From positions 1 to 23,722 of IMG/VR virus record IMGVR_UViG_3300009155_000271: DNA of 23,722 bases; one strand, written 5' to 3'. Made by a program: the position numbers and the translations under genes. Origin of the DNA: a virus. The notes under the pieces are model-generated. The model was not told where the DNA came from, did no database searches, and was given only the letters and a program-made list of their open reading frames with translations. This document shows positions 1-7,424 of the stretch, one piece after another. Within the stretch, counting starts at the first letter, position 1, and every line of letters starts with the position of its first letter.

Positions 1-950
1 TTCTGTCTTTGGGCAAGGTTCAGATTCTCATAAAAATAATTACGATTAAGATTGTTAGGGAGCGGAGTCACGACGCCGTTGTAGCCATAAAAGCGGTCCG
101 TTCCCGGCCAGTAATAAATGCCGTCATATTCCACCACGCATTTATTAGACATGATAGAGATTTGGTTAGAAATCGTGTCGAAGCGGAATACCGCCGTGCT
201 CCCGACGTACCCGAATCGAATTAGAGAATCAAGAGACCAGAAAAGACCGGACGGAGACTGAGAAGGACCGCCGCGAGTGGCCGCGCCGCAGACGATTTTT
301 TGATTGGTGACGTTAGCCGAACCAGTCCCGGAGTCATAAAAGTTAGTCGGAGACCCTGGAACCGACCACTGAACATACCCATTGTTGCCGTAGACCCAAA
401 GATACGGGGGAGTAGACAACACCCCGCCCGACACCTGAGCGGGGCCTTTGGTGGAAGAACCGGGAGCGGGCATCGCCGTCAAAGCCGAACTAAGACTATT
501 AGCGTTGCCGTAGTAAAGCTGAACGTTGGTCTCATCGTCTATAGAAGCTAACGAGGGCGCGGCCATCGCGAACAACAAAGCCGTGCTGGTCCCCGTTGGG
601 TCATACATTACGTCCATAGTCCAAATGTACGAAGTGTTGGTCGCAAAACTGGTCGGAGTACGGTCAATTATGCCAGCGCCGACGCCCGTAGAATCAAACT
701 GACAAGCCTCTAATTTAGAAGACGAACCCGTGTGAACGTTAACCGTCCCGGTTTGATTCGAAATGAACATCCCACGAGACAATCCAGCAAAACCAGACGT
801 CATCTGCCGATAACCACCCATCTTTCGGGGCCGTCCGCGCTGAAACCGACAATGCTGGGCGTCGTTATAAAAATCGCTTTCCAGATCCGTGCCGTCCCGC
901 TTAACCCCGGGCTTGGAAGCAAGATTAACGAGTTTCCTCATCTCGCTCAT
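1..950 (-). CDS. Tail hub / packaged-DNA stabilisation-like protein (3' end outside window)
   Basis: An open frame on the minus strand starts with ATG at 950-948 and runs without a stop off the left edge, giving at least 316 residues. The start overlaps the stop of the upstream adaptor gene as ATGA. The visible part is rich in G, S, T, N and aromatics with no membrane segment or signal peptide, as in a beta-rich virion protein. It opens with a basic stretch (SKPGVKRDGTDLES) and near the cut carries YYWPGTDRFYGYNG followed by NLNRNYFYENLNLAQRQ. I recall this signature from podovirus hub proteins in the position of P22 gp10, the packaged-DNA stabilisation protein. Position directly after an adaptor supports a role in closing the portal channel. 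The class is inferred from pattern and order; the true length is unknown. Confidence 0.6.
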   Translation of the reverse strand, partial: MSEMRKLVNLASKPGVKRDGTDLESDFYNDAQHCRFQRGRPRKMGGYRQMTSGFAGLSRGMFISNQTGTVNVHTGSSSKLEACQFDSTGVGAGIIDRTPTSFATNTSYIWTMDVMYDPTGTSTALLFAMAAPSLASIDDETNVQLYYGNANSLSSALTAMPAPGSSTKGPAQVSGGVLSTPPYLWVYGNNGYVQWSVPGSPTNFYDSGTGSANVTNQKIVCGAATRGGPSQSPSGLFWSLDSLIRFGYVGSTAVFRFDTISNQISIMSNKCVVEYDGIYYWPGTDRFYGYNGVVTPLPNNLNRNYFYENLNLAQRQ

Positions 951-1594
951 GCGCGAATTCCTTCTGCCTTGTTGATGCGAAGATCTCGCGTCTGCTGCTG
1001 GTCTTCTGCAGACAGAGAAGCTAGAGCGCGATCATAAGAGGCTTGCCAGACCGCTACTCGCTCGTCGTCTTTCAGATAAGGCGCGGTTTCTAACAAGCAA
1101 GCATACAACAGCAAATCTGGGGCGTTCAGAGTAAGCCAATTCGACGTGTTCACACTGTCCAGAGGATCGACCTTTTCAAAATACGAAAGCTCGAACGGGT
1201 AAGCCGCGTCTGGCGTGGGCGCTATCAAAAAATGGTTATAATCATAATCAGCATAATAAAGCGGCTCTGCCGTGGCGGTGCCGTCTGGAGCATAATACCG
1301 GCAGAAATCATATGGCCGCTTCTTAAGCCATTTGCGTGTCGTGGAAGTAGCTCCGGTGCCGAAGTTGAAGTAAGCCGTGGAATGCCAGCGCTGGGGTTTG
1401 TCCACTACATTAATGCCCGCCACAAAGGCCGAAACCACTGTCCGACGAAGCCCAAGGACCTTGGACTCGCGGGCGATGCGGTTTTCGGCCAACGCGATAA
1501 ACGTCGGGATCTCACTAATCAGTGACGTATCTAAACGATCCAAATATGATTCCAGGGTCGTCGTCAGCGAGCTATACGTCATGATGTAAGTCAT
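947..1594 (-). CDS. Portal adaptor protein, SU10/P22 gp4-like (215 aa)
   Basis: The protein opens with a helical segment, then SEIPTFIALAENRIARESKVLGLRR at about residues 26-50. An 'IP.FI.LAE.RI.RE' pattern is typical of the phage adaptor family that docks beneath the portal (SU10-type, analogous to P22 gp4). The middle is beta-like with many aromatics (YYADYDYNHFLIAP), and the C-terminal half is helical (APDLLLYACLLETAPYL...VAVWQASYDRALASL), the usual build of this family. GGAG lies 6 nt before the first ATG, so I keep that start over the second ATG four codons in. It follows the holin and overlaps the hub-like gene by ATGA. Its likely job is bridging the portal to the hub after DNA packaging. 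Family assignment is by motif and context. Confidence 0.7.
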   Translation of the reverse strand: MTYIMTYSSLTTTLESYLDRLDTSLISEIPTFIALAENRIARESKVLGLRRTVVSAFVAGINVVDKPQRWHSTAYFNFGTGATSTTRKWLKKRPYDFCRYYAPDGTATAEPLYYADYDYNHFLIAPTPDAAYPFELSYFEKVDPLDSVNTSNWLTLNAPDLLLYACLLETAPYLKDDERVAVWQASYDRALASLSAEDQQQTRDLRINKAEGIRA

Positions 1595-1606
1595 GGCAGT
1601 CTCCAG

Positions 1607-2008
1607 TTACTTTGAGGCTACGCCTTTGATCTTTTCCAGTGAACGCATGGTCCCAAGACCCAACATCCCCATGAGGACGGTTGAGAGGGTGCTCATGTCG
1701 AACGGGATCACGATGGAATCGTGCCCAAACAACTGCGCAAGCCAGTTAAGAATGGGGAGCAAGAGGAAGTGTGCGGCAAAAGCCGCCCCACACGCCCAAC
1801 CCACGAACGGACGCCAACCCGAAACGAAGATGTTCGTAGAAGCAGCTTCAATCTTGTTGATGTCAATCTGCTGCTGGACGCTGGCAAGCGCCGCCTCCAT
1901 CTGGGTCTTGATAAGAAGAGCCTCTGCGCTTGCCTTAGCAGCAGGGTCGGGCCAGATCTTGTTGATCAGGGTGTCAGCAAGACCGGCGACAGCACTAAGC
2001 GGATCCAT
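1607..2008 (-). CDS. Holin, three-TM / GTA-release type (133 aa)
   Basis: After an amphipathic helical N-terminus rich in Ala, Glu and Gln comes NIFVSGWRPFVGWACGAA, a Trp-rich signature of the 'holin of 3TMs, for gene-transfer release' family. It is followed by the hydrophobic stretch HFLLLPILNWL and a second one, STLSTVLMGMLGLGTM. The C-terminus is basic. Such proteins insert in the inner membrane and open it for the endolysin. I place the start at the ATG at 2008, where GGAG sits 7 nt upstream; an in-frame ATG six codons earlier has no such site. The gene overlaps the end of the endolysin gene by 14 nt, the usual lysis-cassette coupling. The family call is strong from the Trp motif and neighbour. 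Confidence 0.82.
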   Translation of the reverse strand: MDPLSAVAGLADTLINKIWPDPAAKASAEALLIKTQMEAALASVQQQIDINKIEAASTNIFVSGWRPFVGWACGAAFAAHFLLLPILNWLAQLFGHDSIVIPFDMSTLSTVLMGMLGLGTMRSLEKIKGVASK

Positions 2009-2489
2009 TGTCTTTCTCCGTGGCATGAGAGTGAACAGTGAACAACCGATTCATCCAACCTTTGCCGTAACGGTCAAAGTTGGCGGTTTCGGCATATTTC
2101 ATGGCCCGTGTCGCCATAAACAAGTTAAGCCAATTGACGGGATTAACCGCTTGAAGTCTAGCAACAGTAGCTGGCCCAATGAGGCCGTCGTCTTTCACGC
2201 CCGCCGCGACCTGCGCGAACTTAATCGCCCGTCCCCGGCCCTGATTAACAGCGCAATCAAACAGGGGGTAAGCCACCGTCCAGTTAAACTGGTCGCCTTT
2301 CACCGCGTCCCAGTAATCTTTCTTGTAGATCTCCTTGGCCTGAACCAGAGTGAGAGCTGCGATATCCAGATCCGGATAAGCCGACTTGGAGATGCCGAAC
2401 TTGGTCTCCCCGCCCGGGTCATGCGGATCATTAGAGTACTCTCCCTCAGAGCTTATTACAAGATTAAAAGCGCGCGAAAAGTTGTCCAT
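1995..2489 (-). CDS. Endolysin, GH108-type muramidase with C-terminal PG-binding region (164 aa)
   Basis: The protein degrades peptidoglycan. Residues 13-33 hold SSEGEYSNDPHDPGGETKFG, the hallmark of the GH108 lysozyme-like family; E15 in the 'EGEYSND' segment is the expected catalytic acid. A second region, DGLIGPATVARLQAV, around residues 98-112 matches the peptidoglycan-binding domain usually fused in this family, ending in the common YGKGWMNRL. There is no signal peptide or SAR helix, so it needs the adjacent holin for export. AAGGG 6 nt upstream favours ATG 2489. The ATG at 2495 overlaps the previous stop as ATGA and is the alternative. A longer open frame upstream to 2627 only reads through the preceding gene out of frame and is not used. 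Confidence 0.88.
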   Translation of the reverse strand: MDNFSRAFNLVISSEGEYSNDPHDPGGETKFGISKSAYPDLDIAALTLVQAKEIYKKDYWDAVKGDQFNWTVAYPLFDCAVNQGRGRAIKFAQVAAGVKDDGLIGPATVARLQAVNPVNWLNLFMATRAMKYAETANFDRYGKGWMNRLFTVHSHATEKDNGSA

Positions 2490-2491
2490 GA

Positions 2492-2722
2492 TCATCCCTT
2501 TACTAATTTGGCGAAGACACCCAAGATCTTGTCGCCCCCGGTCAAGATTAAAACAACCATGAGAACCCATTGCATTTGCTGCAACGACCGGAGTCCCTGC
2601 GCGAGTTCTCGGTAGCGCATCGTGCACTGGTCAACGTGAGCAGGAAGTGATTCCCGTTCACTGGACGACGAAGAATTTAGATTTTCGCCTAAGTCCGGAT
2701 TGATTAGCTTGTCGAAAATCAT
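2492..2722 (-). CDS. Small single-TM protein of the lysis cassette (76 aa)
   Basis: This short protein has a soluble, charged N-terminus with a Ser run (SSSSSERES), a helical stretch (YRELAQGLRSLQQMQ), then one hydrophobic segment (WVLMVVLILTGGDKILGVFA, residues about 52-71) and a basic tail. It ends two bases before the endolysin start. A helix followed by a C-terminal TM segment just before an endolysin resembles XhlA-like or auxiliary holin/antiholin proteins, but there is no diagnostic motif. I read it as an accessory lysis membrane protein by position only. An AGGT-type site lies a few bases before ATG 2722. The 67 bp between it and the glycine-rich gene hold nothing I can support. Confidence 0.6.
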   Translation of the reverse strand: MIFDKLINPDLGENLNSSSSSERESLPAHVDQCTMRYRELAQGLRSLQQMQWVLMVVLILTGGDKILGVFAKLVKG

Positions 2723-2789
2723 GATTACCTACTTTCGTGCCAGAGAACGTACCTCAACATCCCGTCTGGGGACTGAAGACATTACACCC

Positions 2790-3791
2790 TTAAAAGAGAG
2801 CAAAGAAGTAGCTTGTATTCGGATTATAGGTGACGATGACAACGCCTTGAGCGCCAGCGGCACCATTCGGGTTTGTTCCGGCGCTGCCACCAGAAGACGC
2901 GCCGCCACCGCCATACAAACCACCGGAGCTACCGGATCCACCATTTTCACCCGCACCGTTACCACCACCGCCACCGCCGCCGCCACCACCACCAGAGCCA
3001 GCAGTTCCTCCAGCCGTAACAGTATATTCAGTTCCAGCCCCACCAATGCCGCCAGTCCCGCCAGCCGTCGGGGTAGTACACGAACCACCGCCGCCACCAC
3101 CCGCACCATTTGTTCCAGTGCTGCCAGTCCCGCCGGGTGAAGTGCCGCCAGTAGCGCCAGCGCCGCCAGAGTAACTTAAGCCGCCAGCGCCGCCCGTTTG
3201 TTGCCCAGTTGTGCTGCCAGCAACACCAGCGCCACCCGTACCTCCACCACCCGCACCGCTAGATCTGTTTACAGTGCCAGCATTGCCCCCGGCAAACCCG
3301 TTGCCCAGATCACTGCCCGAGGAACCGCCGCCAGCACCGCCACTATTGGAAGTGGCACCCCCAGATCCACCACTGCCGCCAGAATACTTCGTAGAGCCAA
3401 CGCCAGATGCAGAAGCGCCACCCGCACCAGCACCAGTTCCGCTTGAAGCAGATCCCCCTTTAGCAAGAGCGCCATCAGCCGCAAGCGTTGGAGCAGAGTT
3501 GGTTGTCTTATTAATCCAAGTATCGCCACCACTAGTGCCTAAGTTCGAGGAAGCGGCAGTACCGCCTGCGCCACCGGATCCGATTGAAATATATACTGTG
3601 GCACCCGCTGTAATTCCTATTGCGCTTACCGAAGAATAAGCGCCGCCTCCGCCCGCGCCACGGGCCGTTCCAGTGGCAGAACGCGCGCCACCACCACCAC
3701 CACCGATAACCCTGATGGTACTACCAGCATCAGTCCAGTCAGCAGGAACAGTCCAAGTAGTTCCTGTTGTAAAGAGAAGCGTAGTCGGCAT
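2790..3791 (-). CDS. Glycine-rich tail protein, likely receptor-binding adhesin (333 aa)
   Basis: A short N-terminal segment (FTTGTTWTVPADWTDAGSTI, residues 7-26) leads into IRVIGGGGGG and then about 280 residues dominated by Gly, with Ser, Ala, Thr and Asn. The chain ends in GAQGVVIVTYNP. The 'TWTVPADW...IRVIGGGGGG' opening and 'GVVIVTY' ending are characteristic of the phage glycine-rich domain family. Similar repeats form polyglycine-II sandwiches in the gp38 adhesin of T-even phages. It lies after the long fibre and a small fibre-locus gene, so a tip adhesin that reads a host surface receptor is the best reading. The start overlaps the upstream stop by one base (TGATG). The frame is unbroken despite GGN repetition. 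Function is inference; the domain type is well supported. Confidence 0.78.
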   Translation of the reverse strand: MPTTLLFTTGTTWTVPADWTDAGSTIRVIGGGGGGARSATGTARGAGGGGAYSSVSAIGITAGATVYISIGSGGAGGTAASSNLGTSGGDTWINKTTNSAPTLAADGALAKGGSASSGTGAGAGGASASGVGSTKYSGGSGGSGGATSNSGGAGGGSSGSDLGNGFAGGNAGTVNRSSGAGGGGTGGAGVAGSTTGQQTGGAGGLSYSGGAGATGGTSPGGTGSTGTNGAGGGGGGSCTTPTAGGTGGIGGAGTEYTVTAGGTAGSGGGGGGGGGGGNGAGENGGSGSSGGLYGGGGASSGGSAGTNPNGAAGAQGVVIVTYNPNTSYFFALF

Positions 3792-4018
3792 CAGACCACA
3801 ACCTCTTCAACGGGAAGCTGGACTGCCTCTTCAAGAGGAGGGGGGTTGGGGTTGGAGAATGTGTTGGTGGAAGGATCATAAACCCAGCCAATATCACAAA
3901 ATTCACCCTCAATTAAGCCAACCAAGATGCAGCCATCAGGCGGCGGGTCTATTGCGGGATCTGCCACAATGACATTAATTACGATCATCGTATTATTATC
4001 CACAACAGCGCAATTCAT
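3791..4018 (-). CDS. Small fibre-locus protein of unknown function (75 aa)
   Basis: A short acidic protein starting MNCAVVDNNTMIVINVIVADP, with GWVYDPSTNTFSNP near residues 44-57 and a Pro/Glu/Val-rich tail. The pattern 'VVD.NN.IVNVIVA ... GW.YDP.T.TF' is one I associate with small proteins or domains found beside tail-fibre genes, where some act in fibre assembly. It sits between the long fibre and the glycine-rich protein and overlaps the latter by one base, so it is probably made with them. No transmembrane segment. I do not assign a mechanism; an assembly chaperone or a small virion component are both possible. Confidence 0.6.
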   Translation of the reverse strand: MNCAVVDNNTMIVINVIVADPAIDPPPDGCILVGLIEGEFCDIGWVYDPSTNTFSNPNPPPLEEAVQLPVEEVVV

Positions 4019-4028
4019 TTTAGCCTCC

Positions 4029-5996
4029 TTATACCTCAGTGGCTACTGCAACCACATCCCACGACGGGATAACAACATTATAAATCAACCCCAAATAAGT
4101 AGTTTTGGAAATCACCGTGGTGGTGGGGAGCGTGACACCAACAGCCCTGTAAATCGCATTATAAGTAAGCGCCCTAGCAGTGCCGTTGTCCTTAATGCGA
4201 ATGATAAGCTTTTGACCATCCAAAGGCGTGCCAGCAGGAACGGCAAAAGCCGCAGCAGCAGCCAGCGCAGTTAGATTGTACTGGTCCGTTGTGGAAACGT
4301 CTGGCGTTGGTGTGGCACTAGAAGCCACGTTGGTTATGCGCGGATTGATGCGACCGACAATAGCCCCAGAAACAGACAACGAACCTGTGACATCGACAGC
4401 AACGGTAGGGGCGGTGACGCCGCCAAACCTTGTGTTGCCATTAAAAGCGTTGTTTGCCGTGGAAGCCGCATAGAAGTTCCAGGCACCTGTAGCAGCAGTA
4501 ATATTGCTATAAAAACCCTGTTGGGTAGTAATGGCCGAACCAACGCCTAGCGAGGTATTAGCAGCCGAAAAATGCCTAAGAGTGGCAAGAGTAAACGCGG
4601 CAACAGCAGTGGCTGGGGCCGAACGAAACGCCTCATACAAGGTAGTAACACCAGACTGAGCAGTCTGAGCCATTACCAACCCGTAAGACGTTGCCGCACT
4701 GCCAGTATTGGTGTTGAAAGCAAGGAGAGTGTCAGCGGCAATCGCACCAAAAGCGTTAGTACCATGAGCACCAGTAGCAACAATTGAAGTAGACACCGCC
4801 CACGTGCTAGTGCCGCTTCGATAGGCATAACCGGTTCCGGTGAGACCTTCAAGCGCCGCCAAGTCATCAGCCAAAGCTAATGTTATGTTGCCGCTTGATG
4901 TAACTGGAGACCCCGAAACAGTGATGCCCGCTGCTGGGGGGGTGATGCCCACTGAAGACACTGAGCCGGTGGCAAGGGTACTGGAGCTAAGAATATCAGT
5001 GCCATCGCAATACACGATAACACGATAACCCTGGGTAATGGTGTAACCCGTACCAGCTGAAGTCTTAACCGTCAGGGTGTATGCGCCAGTTGTATTGTTA
5101 TAAATGGTGTACTGCTGAATTACTGTCGGCAAAATTACGTTGATATTGCCAGTCAAAGCGCCAAAATATGTATGAATAAGGTTAGCGGCTTCAGCCGTAG
5201 TAAGGGTAACATTAGAGCTACCAGCAACGTTCTTGCTAAGAATGGAATAAGCAAAGGTATTAGAACGACCGCGCCCAACCGTGTACCATGTGGATCCTGA
5301 GCAAATAACGAAGCACGACTCGCCGGGGTTTAGAGCAATCGAAGGGGTGGACCCATCAATGGTATCCGGCGCAGTAGGTGTTAGGCTAAGAGCGCCGGTC
5401 CCCTGATTAGACGCCAGATAAAAGAAATTGTTGCCCATCGTGGAGGCAAGAGACATGGTAAACGAACCAGCACCCCCCGTCCACGTAAGAAGGCCCGCAC
5501 GATTAGCCGCCAACACGGCGTAATTAGCCGACTGGGTAGTAACAGTATGAGCGGTATTAAGCGTAGTTGCAGAGACTGTAAGACCATACCCAACAAGCGA
5601 GGATGCGTCTGGGCTAGAAGTACCAGTTCCTAAACCAACTGTGCTGAAAGTGCCGTTGGCTGTAGAATTGTCCGTAAGATAAACGTAGACACCCTGACCC
5701 GCCGTGATAGTTACGATGGCTGTAACGCCATCATTAGCCACGACTTGAAAAGAATTAGAACCTTTATTAACAAAAAGAACAGACGCTCCAGTAGATCCCT
5801 GATTACCGGGGGGCATAATAAACTTAAGACTGCCCGCCGTAGCCGTGACATTCATGATGTCGGCAAGAGGATTGGAGCCGTCAATGGTTCCCGGCCACGT
5901 GTAAGTGGTATTAGCCGAAAGAGTGACGGTAGAATAGCTAGGATTAGAAGCGCTGACCGCAGTACCGCCGAAAATGTCCGTATACGTGTTGGTCAT
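4029..5996 (-). CDS. Long tail fibre / virion appendage protein (655 aa)
   Basis: A long protein rich in Thr, Ser, Ala, Gly and Asn, nearly free of Cys and without membrane segments, typical of trimeric beta-structured fibres. The N-terminus carries a TYTWPGTIDGSNPLADIMNV segment, followed by several repeated beta modules that share motifs such as 'VLFVNKGSNSFQV', 'FFYLASNQGTGALSL' and 'YTIYNNTTGAYTLTV'. The centre has SGNITLALADDLAALEGLTGTG, a phrase common in phage and prophage fibre shafts. The C-terminal part ends in GLIYNVVIPSWDVVAVATEV. No S74 chaperone triad or lectin fold is evident. An AGGA site lies before ATG 5996. Together with the two following genes it likely forms the host-recognition apparatus. 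Confidence 0.75.
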   Translation of the reverse strand: MTNTYTDIFGGTAVSASNPSYSTVTLSANTTYTWPGTIDGSNPLADIMNVTATAGSLKFIMPPGNQGSTGASVLFVNKGSNSFQVVANDGVTAIVTITAGQGVYVYLTDNSTANGTFSTVGLGTGTSSPDASSLVGYGLTVSATTLNTAHTVTTQSANYAVLAANRAGLLTWTGGAGSFTMSLASTMGNNFFYLASNQGTGALSLTPTAPDTIDGSTPSIALNPGESCFVICSGSTWYTVGRGRSNTFAYSILSKNVAGSSNVTLTTAEAANLIHTYFGALTGNINVILPTVIQQYTIYNNTTGAYTLTVKTSAGTGYTITQGYRVIVYCDGTDILSSSTLATGSVSSVGITPPAAGITVSGSPVTSSGNITLALADDLAALEGLTGTGYAYRSGTSTWAVSTSIVATGAHGTNAFGAIAADTLLAFNTNTGSAATSYGLVMAQTAQSGVTTLYEAFRSAPATAVAAFTLATLRHFSAANTSLGVGSAITTQQGFYSNITAATGAWNFYAASTANNAFNGNTRFGGVTAPTVAVDVTGSLSVSGAIVGRINPRITNVASSATPTPDVSTTDQYNLTALAAAAAFAVPAGTPLDGQKLIIRIKDNGTARALTYNAIYRAVGVTLPTTTVISKTTYLGLIYNVVIPSWDVVAVATEV

Positions 5997-6004
5997 TTTT
6001 TGTC

Positions 6005-6223
6005 CTAAACCGTTAGTTTGACGTCTGGGCGCGGAAAGCGCAGGGTTATCGCATCAGACTGCCTCGCTGGCAACCTCCAGGGGTCCTTCTGGTCGCGGCA
6101 TCCTTGAGTCTGGCAGACTCGAATGCCCGGGAAGTTCGGATCAGGACCAAGTTCCGTGTACTTCCGCTTCATTTTGCAACGATCGCATATCGCAACCGAA
6201 AGAGTGCCGGGGGCTTCGCTCAT
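6005..6223 (-). CDS. Zinc-ribbon-like phage miniprotein (72 aa)
   Basis: The N-terminal half has CDRC at residues 13-16 and a second Cys pair, VCQTQGC, at about 36-42, so four cysteines could bind one zinc ion. The C-terminal half is DPWRLPARQSDAITLRFPRP. The combination 'CDRC.MK..Y.EL.PDPN.PG.RVC...GC.D..DPWRLP' is one I recognise as a conserved small phage protein of unknown function that sits next to adaptor genes, as here. It overlaps the end of the adaptor gene as ATGA. A structural zinc module or nucleic-acid contact are possible; neither can be shown from sequence. Confidence 0.68.
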   Translation of the reverse strand: MSEAPGTLSVAICDRCKMKRKYTELGPDPNFPGIRVCQTQGCRDQKDPWRLPARQSDAITLRFPRPDVKLTV

Positions 6224-7290
6224 CGTGTGTATGCCGCAATAGCTGGAGTGATGTACTCCGGCGAGTTGTCACGCTCTTCAGCCTGCGCGTTCTTTAAAGC
6301 CTTATCAGCTAACCCCTGGAGAATTTGGAACCGATTAGGCTCGAAGGTCGGGTCTTCCAAGCACAAACGAACGGCAAGATCAGACACAAGAGCTTCCCAC
6401 CAGCGCTGGGGTACTTCCACTTCTTGCTGCGCGGCAGTGACGTCTTGTAAATATCGATGGGTCCAGAACACGATGTAATCAAACGCGTTCGTCGGAACCG
6501 GCCAAAGGTAAGCTGTTGGGTAGGTTCGCCCATGCTGAAGCCAATACTGGAGCGCCCGCTGTCCGTCGGAGGAATACGACTTGTTAGGAAGATTAGCATA
6601 ATCGTCTTGGTTAAGACGAGAAAGCGGAATGTCAGTTGGGTTATTAGCAAACGCTAGCTGCGATACATTCAGCGTTGCTCCACCCGTTTCCCGCACTCGG
6701 AAGTACAATGCATCATAAGGGGTTGCTATATCATACCAATAAAACTGCCCAGCAGCATAACTAGTAGAGCTAACATCGAGAGCAGTCGTATATGTAGTAC
6801 CGTCTGATGAATACTCGAATATGAGGTCGTAGGTTCCGGCAACGTTAAACCAGATTCCGGCTTGTGTGACGGCGACTGCGCTACTGAATAAGTACCCAAT
6901 GTTGCCGTTAATCGCGGTCTGAGTACACGGAGAGGAAAACGGGTAAGTCTGATTAAAAGCGCCCGAAGCCGTGCCGCTAGACGCGAAGGCCGTGCCGCCA
7001 GAGGAGAGGAGGGTGAGAGTCCGGTAATTGGCATTATCGACATCAATCACTCCCACTGGAAGAGGCATCTGGAGCTGATTAGGAATAACTCCAACGGGAG
7101 TCTGAGCAATGGTCCAGAGATACAACCCCTGAGACGCGAGCATAGATTGGAAGAACATGATCTGGTCGATCGCGCTTTCCAATACTTCCTGGGTAATGTC
7201 TGACGCCTTGCGACCACATCGCCTCATGGCGTGCTCAGAAAGCTTCGCCACATTGAACGATACAGTCCCAACGGTTCCTGAGGTAGCCAT
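6220..7290 (-). CDS. Adaptor / head-completion protein with inserted beta-sandwich domain (356 aa)
   Basis: Residues 10-90 are helical with 'CGRKASDITQEVLESAIDQI' and 'ASQGLYLWTIAQTPV', the opening of P22 gp4/SU10-type adaptors ('RCG...LN.L...W...G..LW'). Residues 220-356 complete that family: DIPLSRLNQDDYANLPNK, then AYLWPVP and PQRWWEALVSDLAVRLCLEDP. Between them, at about 93-218, lies an extra module (QAGIWFNVAGTYDLIFEYS, WYDI, LYFRVRETGGATL) that looks like a discoidin/F5-8-type carbohydrate-binding beta sandwich. The adaptor would dock under the portal; the insertion would be exposed on the virion surface. AGGAG lies 6 nt before ATG 7290, which overlaps the stop of the 44-aa gene (TAATG). 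A second adaptor (947-1594) is present. Confidence 0.75.
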   Translation of the reverse strand: MATSGTVGTVSFNVAKLSEHAMRRCGRKASDITQEVLESAIDQIMFFQSMLASQGLYLWTIAQTPVGVIPNQLQMPLPVGVIDVDNANYRTLTLLSSGGTAFASSGTASGAFNQTYPFSSPCTQTAINGNIGYLFSSAVAVTQAGIWFNVAGTYDLIFEYSSDGTTYTTALDVSSTSYAAGQFYWYDIATPYDALYFRVRETGGATLNVSQLAFANNPTDIPLSRLNQDDYANLPNKSYSSDGQRALQYWLQHGRTYPTAYLWPVPTNAFDYIVFWTHRYLQDVTAAQQEVEVPQRWWEALVSDLAVRLCLEDPTFEPNRFQILQGLADKALKNAQAEERDNSPEYITPAIAAYTR

Positions 7291-7424
7291 TAATGTCTCC
7301 TAACCCTCAAGAACGCAAGACACTCACCCCAACCCCAACCATACTCGGCGGGTGAATATCCATGCGCCATACAAGCATCATAAACCAGCCAAGCGTCCGA
7401 CGCTAGATCTTCTAAATTAGGCAC
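7290..7424 (-). CDS. Small hypothetical protein (44 aa, GTG start)
   Basis: A short frame starts at GTG 7424-7422 inside the end of the preceding virion gene and stops at TAA 7292-7290, overlapping the next ATG by one base. The translation begins MPNLEDLASDAWLVYDACMA and ends GWGWGECLAFLRVRRH. It has an amphipathic helix, two Cys and an aromatic Trp-Gly repeat, and it fills an otherwise empty gap. Overlaps at both ends match the style of neighbouring genes, which argues for translation. There is no convincing ribosome-binding site for the GTG, so it may depend on coupling from the upstream gene. No family recognised. Confidence 0.5.
   Translation of the reverse strand: MPNLEDLASDAWLVYDACMAHGYSPAEYGWGWGECLAFLRVRRH

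Noticed and set aside
1593-2615. Long plus-strand open frame (340 aa) opposite holin and endolysin
   Set aside because: It is antisense to two well-recognised lysis genes, has no ribosome site and no protein-like motif; it is a shadow frame.
2496-2627. N-terminal extension of the endolysin
   Set aside because: The additional 44 residues overlap the TM miniprotein gene out of frame and do not resemble the endolysin family, which begins at the MDNF segment.
2729-2782. 17-codon minus-strand frame starting MSSVPRRDVEVRS between the glycine-rich gene and the TM miniprotein
   Set aside because: It fits the gap, but it lacks a ribosome site and any known relative; too short to support as a gene without conservation data.
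2790-3791. Diversity-generating retroelement or CRISPR-like repeat array in the GGN/CCN-repeat region
   Set aside because: The repeats follow codons of a glycine-rich protein without regular spacers, and no reverse transcriptase or template repeat is visible in the window.
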